NCBI RefSeq assembly: GCF_004379255.2
Contig: NC_056049.1
Location: 19,390,063-19,454,062, forward strand
DNA from: Salvia splendens
Lineage: Eukaryota; Streptophyta; Magnoliopsida; Lamiales; Lamiaceae
DNA length: 64,000 nt
Direction of reading: 5' to 3'
Shown in pieces: positions 46,946-58,783 of this stretch. The notes beneath the pieces were generated by a model. It ran no database searches, was not told the DNA's origin, and saw only the letters and a list, made by a program, of their open reading frames with translations. Position 1 is the stretch's first letter. Every line of letters begins with the position of its first letter. The translations under genes and the position numbers were made by a program.

Positions 46946-49101
46946 ATGGCGAATCGGCGTTGCTTTCAAACCCTAGCTCGTTGTCTCCGATCGATCAGAA
47001 CCCTAACCCCAATCTCAGAATGCCTAGCGCCTTACACCGCCCCCGCTCTCAGCCAAACACTCCCAAACTACATTTTCCTCAATAAATTTAAAGTCTACCA
47101 AGTGCCCGCTCGGAGCTTCTGCTCGAGGCACAGTGAGAGTGAAGATGATGATTACGAAAGTGGAGAAGAAGAGGATTATGGTGAAAATGAAGAAGACATC
47201 GCTGATTTGTCTGCTGAGGAAAAAGTAAAAGAAGCCACTGAGATAGGCTACACGGTCCTCGGCCCGCTTCAGAAATCGGATAGGGTTTTCAAATTGTATG
47301 AGCCCGTCTTCGCAGTTGTTCAGGTGTGGATTTGATTCTGATAGGAATGATAGAATGAATTTTTAATGTTTCTTCGTTTCAATTTTTTCATGTTTAGATT
47401 GGATCGCATCAATTCAAGGTGAGCAATGGGGATACCATTTACACAGAGAGGTTGAAGCACTGTGACATCAATGATAAGGTCTGTCATTTTCTTAAATATT
47501 CTGTCGTTGGCTGTAGCTATTTGGCTGGTTTTTGAATTGCTGGGAATTATACTTCTTGATACAAAAGGCGACTCATTTATAACAAATTCAGCTAGGTTTA
47601 CAATTCTCCATGGGGAGAAGCTATGAATCTTTAATGTTATAACTCAACTGTAGCTTTAGTCCTACAGATAGGTGAATTATGTGTGTGAAATGAAGTTCAT
47701 TTTACAATGGTGGTTGAACCCTTTTCAAAGCTCAAGGGGTTTTCTGATACTCATCTTGTGGTTGTTGGCTCCTTCAGTGGTTCGCTTCACGGCTGTACGG
47801 CTGTATGCTATGTTACAATATCACTTGGTCCACTTGCCTATGAAGTTCACATGTTGAATTGTAAATTTATTAGCACAAATTACTACTATCTGTTATTTAC
47901 CATATACTTTGCTGGATTAACTAATCTTGAACTTTTTTATCATCTAATCTTTCGAATGCTCAAGTCATATGTTTTATCTATATATCCTTCCACATAAAGT
48001 AAACACCGTCTTATAGAACTTCATTACTCATTGCGAATCCAGCCATTAGGAATACAAATCAGTCCAGCAGCTCTGTTAACAACTTGTTTGTCATGTTAGA
48101 TATTATGTTGAATGGCTCTAGTTATGCAAATAATGTTGGACTGTTTTCATCTCTAACCTTTGTATTCTCATTTCATGCAGTTGGTCCTCAATAAGGTTCT
48201 TATGCTAGGTTCACAAGCACAGACAATCATTGGTAGGCCAGTTTTGCCTGAAGCTGCTGTTCATGCTGTCGTTGAGGAGCACGTAAGTTGTAACTTGTTT
48301 CTAGATTATATTATCTTCAGTTACAGTTTGTACAAGGGCCGTGTGCCTAATAAGCTATGACTTTCTTTCTATGACATATTAGTAAGATATGGCTATACTT
48401 GGCTGTCATATACCCGGAATTAGGCATAGAACTAAGAGAACACACACAAACTTCACCCTCTTAAGATCATCAAACATCCACTCTTCTTCTTTTCCAAGAT
48501 AAGGGATTTGTAATTCTACGTCGGCAGGGGAATAATAAGCTAGAAACTAGGCGAGCTAGCAAAAAATTGTAGTGCTTCCTATTTCCATTCCATATAATTT
48601 AAAACAACTTAGAAAAACATCAAGTTGGTTGCTAGGCTTATATTTCTAGACATTTCATCATTGTGACAACTTGTGATTGAAGTTACGAGTAGGCATAATA
48701 TGACCATATAATAACAATGAGATGATCTTTTTATTGTCTTAGTACAGTCAATTTTTTATTTTTTTTGTAGAACATTGTTAATATATAGTTTTGGTATGCA
48801 GGCACTAGACGCAAAGGTGATCATATTCAAGAAAAAGAGAAGAAAGAACTACAGAAGAACAAAAGGTCATCGCCAGGTAATTGAGATGAGATTAAATGTT
48901 CCTTTTTCTTAACCAATTAACATAGCCATGAAAGATGTGGTGCTGTTCTATCTATCTGTAACTGGTCTCATGCTTTAGGAATTAACTAAACTAAGGATAA
49001 CGGATATACAAGGGATCGAGAAGCCAGAAAATACTATGCCTCTGCCCCCTCAAACGAAAGAGAAGGAAAAGGCAGAGAAGAAGGTGGCTATGGAAGCTTA
49101 A
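46946..49101 (+). CDS. Mitochondrial large-subunit ribosomal protein bL21m
   Basis: A component of the mitochondrial large ribosomal subunit, imported from the cytosol. Five exons join in frame: 46946-47323, 47398-47478, 48181-48282, 48802-48876 and 48979-49101, giving 252 residues. The N-terminus (MANRRCFQTLARCLRSIRTL) is rich in Arg, Ser and Leu, like a mitochondrial presequence. An acidic linker (SESEDDDYESGEEEDYGENE) precedes the L21 domain: VFAVVQIGSHQFKVSNGDTI, LNKVLMLGSQAQTIIGRPVL and the basic signature IIFKKKRRKNYRRTKGHRQ. The last exon encodes LTKLRITDIQGIEKPE and a Lys-rich tail. All splice sites are GT-AG and no damage is visible. Confidence 0.93.
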
Positions 49102-49529
49102 TAGGCACAGATGGTCATGTCTAGTGCTTTCAAGATCCATTTTTTCCGAGAGCTCAAGCCTGATATACTATTTGTTTCCTAATGCGACCTTTACATTCTC
49201 AGAATTGAGGTCTCTTCCCTTCCCTTCTCGTCCCGTTACTTCTTGTTCATCCATGGTTCCGGACTCATGTTGTGGGTCTTTTTAATTATTTATTTTAACT
49301 CCAACACCGGGTAGACGTTAGACTATTCGATATATATGCTCAAAATAAAGCATAGATATATTATTTTTACTTGATTTTATCGTGTTATAATTTACAAGCC
49401 TACTTGTGATAGTTGTAGTACTACAAATCACATTTTAAAGATCATTTTTAGTAAATCCAACCTTTATGTAGAGTTAATATCTCAAAGCCATTTTGACATG
49501 CAAAGATTGATAAATATGACAATAAAAAA

Positions 49530-49915
49530 GGATATTGACATCTGATATCATAAATTTTTTAAAAAGTTGAGTTTTTCTCATGAATTTTGAAATTGAAAAA
49601 TAATATCATGAACTTTACAATGAGTTTGTTATTTCCCACCAATAAAAAAAATTATGGCTATATTAATGGATTGAAGAACAAATTTGGAGGGTATGCTTTA
49701 AGAAAAACTATTCTCAAAGATTGAAAAACTTGAAGCTCTCGAAGTTATTGTTGAGAAATTACGAAAAAAATTCATCTCTCGATATTATTTTCCGGAATTT
49801 TTTCATTGGTGAGAAATAACAAACTCGGGATAAAGTTCGTGGTATTATTTGTCAATTTCAAAGTTCGTGGGAAAACCCCTTTTGGAAAGTTCCACGATAT
49901 TAGGTGCCAATATCC
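49530..49915. mobile_element. MITE with terminal inverted repeats of about 115 bp
   Basis: The left arm (49530-49648) and the reverse complement of the right arm (about 49797-49915) match over their length, from GGATATTGRCA through CGAACTTTGAAATTGA-like sequence to CACCAATRAAAA. Long arms around a short spacer suggest a Mutator-like or foldback element. No clear 9-bp duplication was found, so the superfamily is open. Confidence 0.6.
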
Positions 49916-50512
49916 CTATTGAAAAATAGATAGAGCGTAGATTTAATAATTGATTTAAATATCTATGTTAGTGGAGCAGATTTAAGATTGCATTAGTAAA
50001 TTTAAATTAATTCGAACAGAGTGAAATTTTGGTTAAATTAATTCTAACAAAAAGTTTGAAGTGTTGGAAATGGCAGCAGCTCCTACATTCCTTGTAAATT
50101 TCATGCCTTATTGAATTGGTTCTTGTTTTCCTCATGTAATAATCTATGACTTTTAAAAATTTGAACAACCTGGTTTGTAGAGCCAACAAGAAAATAGTGC
50201 AACTTTATTGTAGTATTTATTTATCTAACAAAGAAAATCGTTTGAAAATAAGAAAGAGGCAGCTGTGAGAGAAGATGAAAGTTTGAGAATAAGAAAGGGT
50301 AGAAAGAGAGACAGATGAGCTGGAATCCTGGAGTGGAGATTGAAGATGCCAAATGAAATGGGTTTCACACATTATGATTTGTTCCCAATTTTATTAAAAT
50401 AAATCGAAAGAGATTTACTATCCCAAGCGAACCAATTGAATTTCTAATTTATTAAAAGAGATTTGAATCCAAGAAAAACCTTATCCTCTCATTCACTCCA
50501 CAAGCAGCTGCG
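49916..50512. other. Upstream region of the FdC gene
   Basis: AT-rich, with no gene. TTATCCTCTCATTCACTCCAC before the ATG at 50513 looks like a pyrimidine-rich plant leader. Confidence 0.4.
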
Positions 50513-50882
50513 ATGGCAGCCCTCCGCTTAACTCCATCTCTCCCTCTCAGCTTAAACAAACAACAACCCAAATCCCCCCAATTCTACCCACATTGGCCCG
50601 GCAGCCTGCGCGCCTACAAAGTGGTGATCGAGCAGGGCGACAAGCTGACCGAGGTGGAAGTCGACGAGGACGAGACGATCCTGCAAGCTCGGCGTGTGCA
50701 TGACCTGCCCGGCCAAGCTCGTCTCCGGGAAGGTCGATCAGAGCGACGGCATGCTCAGCGACGACGTTGTCGACCGCGGATACGCCCTCACCTGCGCTGC
50801 CTACCCTCGCTCCGACTGCCACATCAAGATCATCCCCGAGGAGGAACTGCTCTCTCTCCAGCTAGCCACTGCCAATGATTAG
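50513..50882 (+). pseudogene. FDC1: Plastid ferredoxin C (FdC1-like) with a frameshifting deletion
   Basis: A plant-type [2Fe-2S] electron carrier with a C-terminal extension, imported into plastids. The first frame gives a Ser/Leu/Pro-rich transit region and RAYKVVIEQGDKLTEVEVDE, then DETIL, and goes out of frame at about 50683. The second frame continues CKLGVCMTCPAKLVSGKVDQ and ends EEELLSLQLATAND, the conserved FdC tail. About 41 nt are inferred missing between DETI and the first cluster Cys. They would encode the 13-14 residues that family members have there (SKALDSG...VPYD type). The cluster Cys residues themselves are still encoded. No splice signals are present that could remove the shift. 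It is intronless, as in the family. It is either a pseudogene or an assembly error. Confidence 0.85.
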
Positions 50883-51173
50883 AACCTTCTCTCTCTATGT
50901 TTTAAGTTGAGAACTTGAGTCTTACTTACTACATATGCATTCTCTATGTTTTTCTTGCTTCCATATAACTACTTTGTGCCTACTCAGAAAGTTTTCATTC
51001 AAACTGAGTCGTGATATATGCAAAACTCAATCTTATCGTACAACACGAGGGTCATTCTTAGTTTGTTTTCTAACAATGACATCCGGATTTTATAAATAAC
51101 CTAAAACAAACTAACAATGACAGGTTCGACAGTTCAGCACTATAAATTAGTTCGAGATTGATTATAACCACAT

Positions 51174-52286
51174 TCAAACAAATGAATATGAACAAGAAGG
51201 CAGCAAATAGAAAACCATACCCAATGAATGCAGATTTTGAGTTTTACGAAGGTGTTTAGATAGCTTGAAGCTCCTCTGCTTAAGCTTGACCTTGACATCA
51301 ACTCCACCAGCAACGATGGATTTCACCACAATCTGCAGCTTCCCTTCCACTCTCTCTCCCTTCCTCGGCGTGAACACCACGTTATGAATGTCGTCGTCCA
51401 ACGCCCTCTGCGCCAAGATCCTCCCCACGGCTGCACACGCGTCCTTGTTCTTGGTCGACCCCAGATCAAACTTCATGTCCTTGGAGATCGAATGCGCCAC
51501 CGCCACCACGTTGCTGGTGGTGCGGTGGACAATGCAGGCGCGAACTGAGCCCTTGGAGATGAACACGTCCAAGCAGAAAAGCTCGTGGTAGGGAGCTGTG
51601 AGCTGATTTAAGGTCGGAGTCCTCTGCTTCTTGTTAGCAGTAATGGTGCTGCTTTCGCGAAGCAAATAAGTCGAATTCTTGCTCAACAACACGGCGTGTT
51701 TGCTCCCTTCGCTCTTCTCTCTCTCTCTCACATGATCCTTCTTCGAATTGGAAGCTTCTTTCTTCGCATCTTCCTTGCTGCTTCCCTTCCAATCTCTCTC
51801 GTTCCTCGCGGATTTCCTGCCATGGAAGTCGAATTTGTGCTCCTCGTACTCTTTAGAACTCCGGTTGAGCTTGTAGAACAACTTCCCACGAATCCTCATA
51901 TCCTCAATCTCGTCGAAACCAAGATCCTCCACAGCTTCACCTACGGGACCAACCACCCCTTCATCATCATCATGCTCGCGATCACTCAAACGCGACCTCA
52001 TTCTCATTGCTGCAGCCTCACTTCTGCCTCTCCAAGCATCAGCTAAACCCGAAGACACATTCCACGTCGAATCATCGACGAGCTCGATTTTGCAGTCCTT
52101 GATGCCGTCCTCGCCAGTCTCTTGAAATAGAGGCGACAGTTGGATCCTGTCAGCGACGGAACGTCTACTGTCATCATCAACAAATGTAGAGGCTCTTTGA
52201 GTAGAGAGCCTGCCGCGCTGCGATGATAGAAGAGAATTCGTAGTTGATCTCAAAAGAAAGACCCTTCTTACGACCGCGAACGCCAT
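51174..52286 (-). CDS. L18p/L5e-family protein (uL18-like, probably organellar)
   Basis: A 370-codon open frame, start MAFAVVRRVFLLRSTTNSLL, an Arg/Ser-rich presequence typical of mitochondrial import. A long charged middle (about 60-210, KKEASNSKKDHVREREKSEG) precedes a uL18-type domain at about 228-340: APYHELFCLDVFISKGSVRA, CIVHRTTSNVVAVAHSISK, DACAAVGRILAQRALDDDIH, VVFTPRKGERVEGKLQIVVK. uL18 proteins bind 5S rRNA in the large subunit. The extra N-terminal half matches a plant-specific L18p/L5e group whose role I cannot state. The final residues after HSLGMVFYLL look intron-like, and a GT at about 51218 could be a donor, so the annotated C-terminus is uncertain. Confidence 0.75.
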   Translation of the reverse strand: MAFAVVRRVFLLRSTTNSLLSSQRGRLSTQRASTFVDDDSRRSVADRIQLSPLFQETGEDGIKDCKIELVDDSTWNVSSGLADAWRGRSEAAAMRMRSRLSDREHDDDEGVVGPVGEAVEDLGFDEIEDMRIRGKLFYKLNRSSKEYEEHKFDFHGRKSARNERDWKGSSKEDAKKEASNSKKDHVREREKSEGSKHAVLLSKNSTYLLRESSTITANKKQRTPTLNQLTAPYHELFCLDVFISKGSVRACIVHRTTSNVVAVAHSISKDMKFDLGSTKNKDACAAVGRILAQRALDDDIHNVVFTPRKGERVEGKLQIVVKSIVAGGVDVKVKLKQRSFKLSKHLRKTQNLHSLGMVFYLLPSCSYSFV

Positions 52287-52752
52287 TGCTGAACGCGGTT
52301 CAGAGGTTTGCTAACAGCCTATATTTTTTAAATGGATTTCCTTTGAGACATTTCGTCGAACAGTTGGTGCCCCATTACTTGTTATTCAGTAAACTGCCTC
52401 CCAGTGATATCATATGGTGACTCAGGTCACCGCCCAGAGGCTGCAGCTTAGACGCCGGCGACGGCGGGGAATTAGCGGTATAAACAGTCACCGGAGATTA
52501 CTTTAAATGGAAATATTTATACTCAAAATAATAAGATTGAAGAATTAAAAATGTCATCAAATGCATGTAATAACTTCTTTTAAAACGAATACTATTTAGA
52601 TTGAAGCTAATTACTAATACCCAATTAAATCATAAAATTTGATCAAATTTAGTTATTACCACGAAATTTGAATTCTCAATGGTCCAATCCATGTATAAAA
52701 CGATGAAATTTGAAAACAAAATAATATGTCATGAAATTTGAATTCTTCTTAT

Positions 52753-53069
52753 TGGAATTGTGGTGAAGTGTGTGTTGCGTGAGTTGAGATTGATGAACAA
52801 GAAGAGAATTCGAAGAAGAAAGAAAACTTATTGCTGAAAGAGAGAATTGCCGAGAGAGCTTACAAACTGAAAACAACGAATTGAAATAACAAACTAACTA
52901 ACACAGCCTTTTAAATCTAACGGCTAGTTAGATCAACGGTTGAGATTAAAACTAAAAACTAACGAGCTGAATCCGACGGCTCCTGAAGCTCAAGCTCGAG
53001 TGAGCTCAATCTTCCACTCCTTGATCAATCCGATCATGACTGCAGTGAACTTGAGTTATCAAACTCACA
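52753..53069 (-). repeat. 3' LTR of Copia 3
   Basis: 317 bp. On the minus strand TGTGAGTTTGATAAC...CACAATTCCA, preceded by the purine-rich CAAGGTGGAGATT. Confidence 0.9.
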
Positions 53070-53098
53070 AATCTCCACCTTGATCACTCAAGCCACTG

Positions 53099-54452
53099 TC
53101 AATCTATCTTACACAAATTCACAAGTTGCATACACAACTCAAGCTTGTTCCTAGGCAGCGGCTTCGTTAGCATGTCAGCTGGATTTTCAGCCGTATCTAC
53201 CTTGAACACTTTCACCTCACCCTCTTCTATCTTCTCACGAATAAAGTGTAGGCGCACATCGATATGTTTACTTCTCTCATGGTACACTTGATGTTTGGCT
53301 AAGCACAGAGCGCTGCTATTATCACATCCAATAGCTACCACATCCTGAGTTATGCCGAAGTCTTGCAAGATTCCTCTGAGCCAGAAACTTTCCTTCACGG
53401 CTGCTGCAAGAACCATGAACTCTGCCTCTGTGGTGGACAAAGCAACCACTGCTTGAAGACTGCTTTTCCAGCTTATGGCAGACCCATATAGTGTAAATAT
53501 GTAGCCCGATTGTGACCTCCTTGTGTCTAAGTTTCCTGCGAAATCAGAATCTGACCACCCAATCAGAGCTCCACCTTCACACTCTCTAGCTCCATCAAAC
53601 AAGATCCCAACACTTGTGGCCCCCTTCAAGTACTTCATCAGCCACTTCAAGGCTGACCAGTGATCCTTACCATGATTAGACATGAATCTACTGGTTGTTG
53701 ACACAGCTTGAGCTATGTCCGGCCTTGTGCTAATCATAGCATACATTGTGCTACCAATCATACTAGCATAGGGAATTCTCTGCATCTCGGCCACATCCGC
53801 TTCAGACTTTGGTTTCTGATCTGTTGAGAGCTTGAAGTGTTGTCCCATAGGCACTGCAACTTCCTTTACATTGTCCAGATTATATTTCTTGAGCATTCTG
53901 GAAACATAACCAGACTGAGATAACCAGATTTTCTTCTCCTTTCTGTCCCTGATTATTGTTATACCCAGAATCCTCCTTGCTTGCCCCAAATCTTTCATTT
54001 CAAACACAGCTCTCAGATCATCCTTCACCTTCTGAATTTCCTGCTTGCAACTTCCAGCCAAGAGCATATCATCAACATACAATAATAAGTAGGCCACAAC
54101 AGCTCCACCTACATGGTTAATGTAGACACATTCATCATATTTTGAGCTCACCAGTACTTATCATGTGTTCATCAAATTTCCTATGCCATTGTCGGCTTGC
54201 TTGCTTCAAGCCATATATACTCTTCTTTAGTAGACAAACCTTGCCTTTGTCTTCTGGCCTAACAAAGCCCTCAGGCTGGGACATGTATATGGTTTCTCTG
54301 AAATCACCATGCAAGAATGCGGTCTTGACATCGAGCTGTTCAAGCTCTCAGTCCCTTCTTGCAACAATAGCCAGCAACAATCTGATGGAAGCATGCTTCA
54401 CCACAGGGCTAAAGACTTCATCAAAATCCACTCCTTGCTCCTGTGTGAAACC
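53099..54452 (-). pseudogene. Copia 3 reverse transcriptase (3' part) and RNase H
   Basis: It resumes after the inserted LTR at [20 protein letters not shown], followed by an in-frame stop in the first part (after VARRD) and LKKSIYGLKQASRQWHRKF. From 54151 the frame is open to its natural end: YLLLYVDDMLLAGSCKQEI (intact catalytic box), SQSGYVSRMLKKYNLDNVKE, MYAMISTRPDIAQAVSTTSR. RNase H follows: GWSDSDFAGNLDTRRSQSGY, STTEAEFMVLAAAVKESFWL, GCDNSSALCLAKHQVYHERS, and the end NPADMLTKPLPRNKLELCMQ. This half is well preserved. Confidence 0.92.
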
Positions 54453-55951
54453 TGAAAGAGCAGGTTTGTGTCAGGTGTCGTTTCGAGCAAAGGATGTATC
54501 CTACTGATCAGGATGGAAGTCCCAGCTAAGCCTGAACCTGGTATCAAAAATTCCTCAACCCACTTCTACTGACTAGTATAGTGGATGTAAGGGTCGAATA
54601 CCACAGAGATGATGCGTTTGGGTATCGTGGTGATATTCTGGAAGGTTTGGTTAGCTACCACGCTTTGGGTTGAGACTTAATCTAGGCTGGAATTTAAGAT
54701 GGTACTCTACTGACTAAGGGTGGGAGAGATGTTTGACAGGCGACTGTGTACGTGAGAGTGGGGAACATGATGTTTCAGAAACATATGGAAAGTACGAGTT
54801 TACTATAAAAGGCTAAACGGAATATCAGAGGGAAAAAGAGGTAGTTAGGTGACTAGGCCTACAGATCTGAAAAGTAACGGCTGAAAAGTAACGGACAAAA
54901 GTAAAAGTGGTTAAAAAGTAAAAGTGGTCCCAAAATGGATGGGGATGTATTCTTCTTCAACACGAATCAATTCAGATCAGCAATTCCAGACTTATCACCA
55001 TAGAAACACAGATTAACAACTTCATGAACACAGATCTACAATTAAAACTTCAAATCAAAAGATCAAACACCGAAACTGCAACTAAACTTACTGGGTGACA
55101 TGCAAGGTGGTAGAAACTACGTAAACTAGGCCTTCACACTTAACCATTTCAGATCTAAAATCTAACAGCAAACTGAACTCATAAACTCAGATCTATCAAT
55201 TCGGAAATGAAAACATGCTCGCAATAACTGGAAATTACCGTAACAACTGGATCTAAGCTATCTAGCCAGAAAAGAACGAAATCAAACAAGAACCGATGCA
55301 AAAAAAACAGCTTCGTATCATAAAATCATTTGGATCGCAACTAAGACTTTAAAGTAAGCAAATATTGAACGTGCAACCGATCCAACGTAAGAAAACAAAG
55401 TGCGATTAACTAAGAAAGTAAGTAAAGATTGTTTTGCAACTCCGGGCGATGAAACTGTTAACACTACGAAACACGCTGACTGGAACGAGAGGATGGGGAA
55501 CTCCGGCGAACTGCTGAGCTTCAGGTGACCATGGCTGTGGCGAGGAACGAGAATATGAAGGATAATGCTGAAGGATTGATCTACCGAAGAGAGATTTCTA
55601 ACTAAGCGTAGGAGTTGATGAACTAATTGATGATGATTCTCTCGCCAAGTGGCTTCCTTTTATAGAGAGGCCTCCCTTGATTTTTAGGGTAGACTCTCTT
55701 CATTAAATGACTCTTTTGCCCCTTGCTTGCGGCTGATTTTCCCAGCTATCCTTCTTCTCCATCTCGAGCATTTTTGACATGCATCCTAGTCAGTATTGCA
55801 CCCTACTGACGCCCTTTTCACCTGAATTATCCGAACATTCCCATACTGGCTAGAACACTTTCCCTGCACACTTTAGCAACTGTTTTGCAGATATATACCA
55901 ATTATGCACATTATACTGACCAGTAACCAAGGCCTAGAATACGACTTATCA
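54453..55951 (-). mobile_element. Solo-LTR-like insertion inside Copia 3
   Basis: 1499 bp flanked by the perfect duplication AAACC (54448-54452 and 55952-55956). Read on the minus strand it starts TGATAAGTCG and ends CTCTTTCA, the TG...CA form of an LTR. It contains CTCTGTGGTATTCGACCC, close to the phrase in the LTR fragment at 7061-8200. There is no coding region or internal repeat, so a solo LTR left by recombination is the simplest reading. It separates the RT codons for ARGF from those for TQEQG. Confidence 0.75.
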
Positions 55952-55956
55952 AAACC

Positions 55957-56788
55957 CCTTGCCACCAACCTTGCTTTGAATCTTACTCCATCCTCCTCAG
56001 CAACCTCAATCTTCTTCTTAAAACCCATCTACAACTTACAACCCTTCTCCCATCTGGTTTATCTACCAAGACCCATGTTTCATTCTTTAACAGAGATTCG
56101 ATCTCCTCAATCATAGCTTGCATCCACTTCTCCCATTCCTTGCTTTGCATGGTTTCATTGTATGAATTTGGCTCTGAGTACTCAACCTCTTCAGCCACAA
56201 TCAAAGCATAGAATAGAAACTCAGCATCTGAATACTTTGCTGGTGGTTTGATGGTCCTTCTAGTTTTGTCTCTGGCAAGATTCCAACTTCTCAAGTTCTC
56301 TGGTTCAGGCTGCTGGGGGCCATGTTCAACCGATGGTGGATCAGGTGGATCCTGTGGCTGGCTCTCAGGCTGACTCTCAGGCTCCACCTCAACTGCAGTA
56401 GTGGGCTCATTAACACATAATCACCAGAATCATCTGTCTTCTTTCTGAAAGGCAACACACTCTCCCAGAAAATAACATCTCTACTGATGATTATTCTTGC
56501 ATTCCCAGGCTCTATACACCAAAGCCTATAGCCCTTGACCCCTGGCTGATAGCCTAGCATAATGCACTTCAATGCCCGAGGCTCCAACTTCCCTTGCTTC
56601 ACATGAGCAAAGGCTTTGCAGCCAAAAGTTCTTAAATCAGAATATCCACCATAGCTTCCATACCATTTGAAATCTGGGGTATCTCCATCAATACTAGATG
56701 AGGGACATTTATTTATCAGCTTGACAGCAGTGGAGGCTGCCTCTGCCCAAAATTTCTTCTCCAATCTTGCAGCAAGAAGCATACTCAA
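55957..56788 (-). pseudogene. Copia 3 integrase C-terminal part and RT N-terminal part
   Basis: Frame from 56788: MLLAARLEKKFWAEAASTAV, CPSSSIDGDTPDFKWYGSYG, LRTFGCKAFAHVKQGKLEPR and the GKPHP-like region LGYQPGVKGYRLWCIEPGN. A frame change near 56390 leads to the RT start: EWEKWMQAMIEEIESLLKNE, TWVLVDKPDGRRVVSCRWVL. It then shifts to VRFKARLVARGF, where the inserted LTR begins. The integrase core between 56954 and 56788 is damaged. Confidence 0.85.
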
Positions 56789-56953
56789 ATTCCCTCAGCA
56801 CACCATTCACTAAACTTTCTAAAGGCCTCTGATTTCTCTTTTAACACATACAGCCATACTTCCTAGAGTAGTCATCAATAATACTCATATAATATCTTCC
56901 TCCCCCAATAGATTTCTCTTGAGAAGACCCCCACAAATCACTATGTGCATAGT

Positions 56954-58411
56954 CTAATGGCTTTGAGGAAGTTGATTACCTTTTGGATATGGCATTTTCT
57001 TGGCCTTGCCTAGTATGCATTCCTCACATGGGGCTGCTTTATCTTTATCATTGCAGTGTAAGATTCCCTTTCTAACCAGCTCTTTTACACTGCCAACCGA
57101 TGGATGGCCAAGCCTGCTGTGCCACTGACCCAGATTGATGGAAGTAATATTGTAGGCCTCTGCACATCCCTTGCTGCAGATCAGTGCTGTCAAATAATAG
57201 AGACTGCCTCTCCTTTCTGCTCTCATGAGCACCTTCCCAGCCTTACACACTTCAATCCTCCCATCCACATAAGAAAATGAGCACCCCTTCATCTCTAAGA
57301 AGCCAAGTGATATCAAATTCCGCTTCACATCTGGAATATATCTAACACCATTCAGAACTATCACAACCCCTTTGTTACCCCTCAATTTCACTGAGCATAT
57401 GCCCTTTATGGAGCATACCTGGTTATTACCAAGGATGACAGATCCACTGGCCTCTTTAACATCTTCAAACCAGTCAAGATTCGGGCACATAAGAAAACTA
57501 CAGCCCGAGTCCATGATCCAAGATCCAGTGATCTCAGTGTCTATTACATTCAGAACTTCATGGACCTCCTCATCTTCCACAACCTCTACTGAGTTGACAA
57601 CCTTCCCTTCACTCTTTTGCCTTCTCTTCCAAGCGAAGCAATCTCTCTTCAAATGGTCAGGTTTCTTGCACCAATGGCATGAACGAGTCTCATTTTGGCC
57701 AGATGATCCAGCCTTGAAGGAATCTAGAGGTTTCTTGAACACCTTCATGCCCCTGAACTTCTTGATGTTGAGGCTCTCTGCATTCTGATCAGTGAACCTC
57801 GACTCACCCTTTTGAAGCTCCTTTGCTCTCAATGCAGTCTGAACTTCCAAAAGAGTGATGGTTCTGTCGCGACCATACAAGAAGGCATCACGAAATTGAT
57901 CAAAAGAATGTGGCAGCGCATTAAGCAGTAGGATGGCCTTATCCTCATCGTCTATCGAGACATCAATATTCTCGAGATCATCCACTGCCTTATTGAAGTC
58001 TTCAAGCTGCTCCAATACCCCTTTTCCCTCCAAGAACTTGTAAGAGTACAGGCGCTGCTTCATAAACAACCTGTTTGCAAGAGATTTCGTTAGGTAAAGA
58101 TCTTCCAATTTTATCAAAATACTCGCTGCAGTCTTCTCCTTCGCGACTTCGCGAAGAACCTTATCTCCAAGGCTCAACACGATCGCGCTATGTGCCTTTG
58201 CTTCAATCTCGGCTTTCTTAGCAGCCGCCTTCTCATCCACGGCCGCTTTCCCCTTTTCTCCCTCTTCTTCAACCGATAAAGCCGATGCCAAGCCTTGTTG
58301 AATCAACATCGCTCGCATCTTCATTCTCCACAGAGCAAAATCATTTTTGCCCGTAAATTTCTCCGCCTCGAATCTGGAGGCCATCGTCTTCGTGAACTCG
58401 CTTCCAATCAA
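56954..58411 (-). pseudogene. Copia 3 gag and protease
   Basis: A 485-codon frame. Gag is of the TNT1 type: RFEAEKFTGKNDFALWRMKM, LYLTKSLANRLFMKQRLYSY, LLNALPHSFDQFRDAFLYGR. The knuckle reads CHWCKKPDHLKRDC. The protease active site is SWIMDSGCSFLMCP. The pre-integrase region is GQWHSRLGHPSVGSVKELVR with CEECILGKAKKMPY. The frame is lost at 56954, before the integrase core. The start may be at the internal Met (MASRFEAEKF). Confidence 0.92.
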
Positions 58412-58466
58412 AGCATCAATCGCAATTCAAGAAATCGCCCTCTTCCCACAGACGGCGCCAATTTGT

Positions 58467-58783
58467 TGGAATTGTGGTGAAGTGTGTGTTGCGTGAGTTG
58501 AGATTGATGAACAAGAAGAGAATTCGAAGGAGAAAGAAAACTTATTGCTGAAAGAGAAAATTGCTGAGAGAGCTTACAAACTGAAAACAACGAATTGAAA
58601 TAACAAACTAACAAACACAGCCTTTTAAATCTAACGGCTAGTTAGATCAACGGTTGAGATTAAAACTAAAAACTAACGAGCTGAATCCGACGGCTCCTGA
58701 AGCTCAAGCTCGAGTGAGCTCAATCTTCCACTCCTTGATCAATCCGATCATGACTGCAGTGAACTTGAGTTATCAAACTCACA
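58467..58783 (-). repeat. 5' LTR of Copia 3
   Basis: 317 bp. On the minus strand it ends CACAATTCCA, and AACAAATTGGCGCCGTCTGT follows as probable primer-binding region and leader. Confidence 0.9.

Larger units (their letters stand above)
52753..58783 (-). mobile_element. Ty1/Copia LTR retrotransposon (copy 3, TNT1-like)
   Basis: Minus strand. LTRs of 317 bp each (52753-53069 and 58467-58783) without indels and with about four visible differences, indicating recent insertion. The flanks CTTAT (52748-52752) and CTTCT (58784-58788) match at four of five bases. The domain order is Copia. A separate 1.5-kb insertion (54453-55951) splits the reverse transcriptase. Confidence 0.95.
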
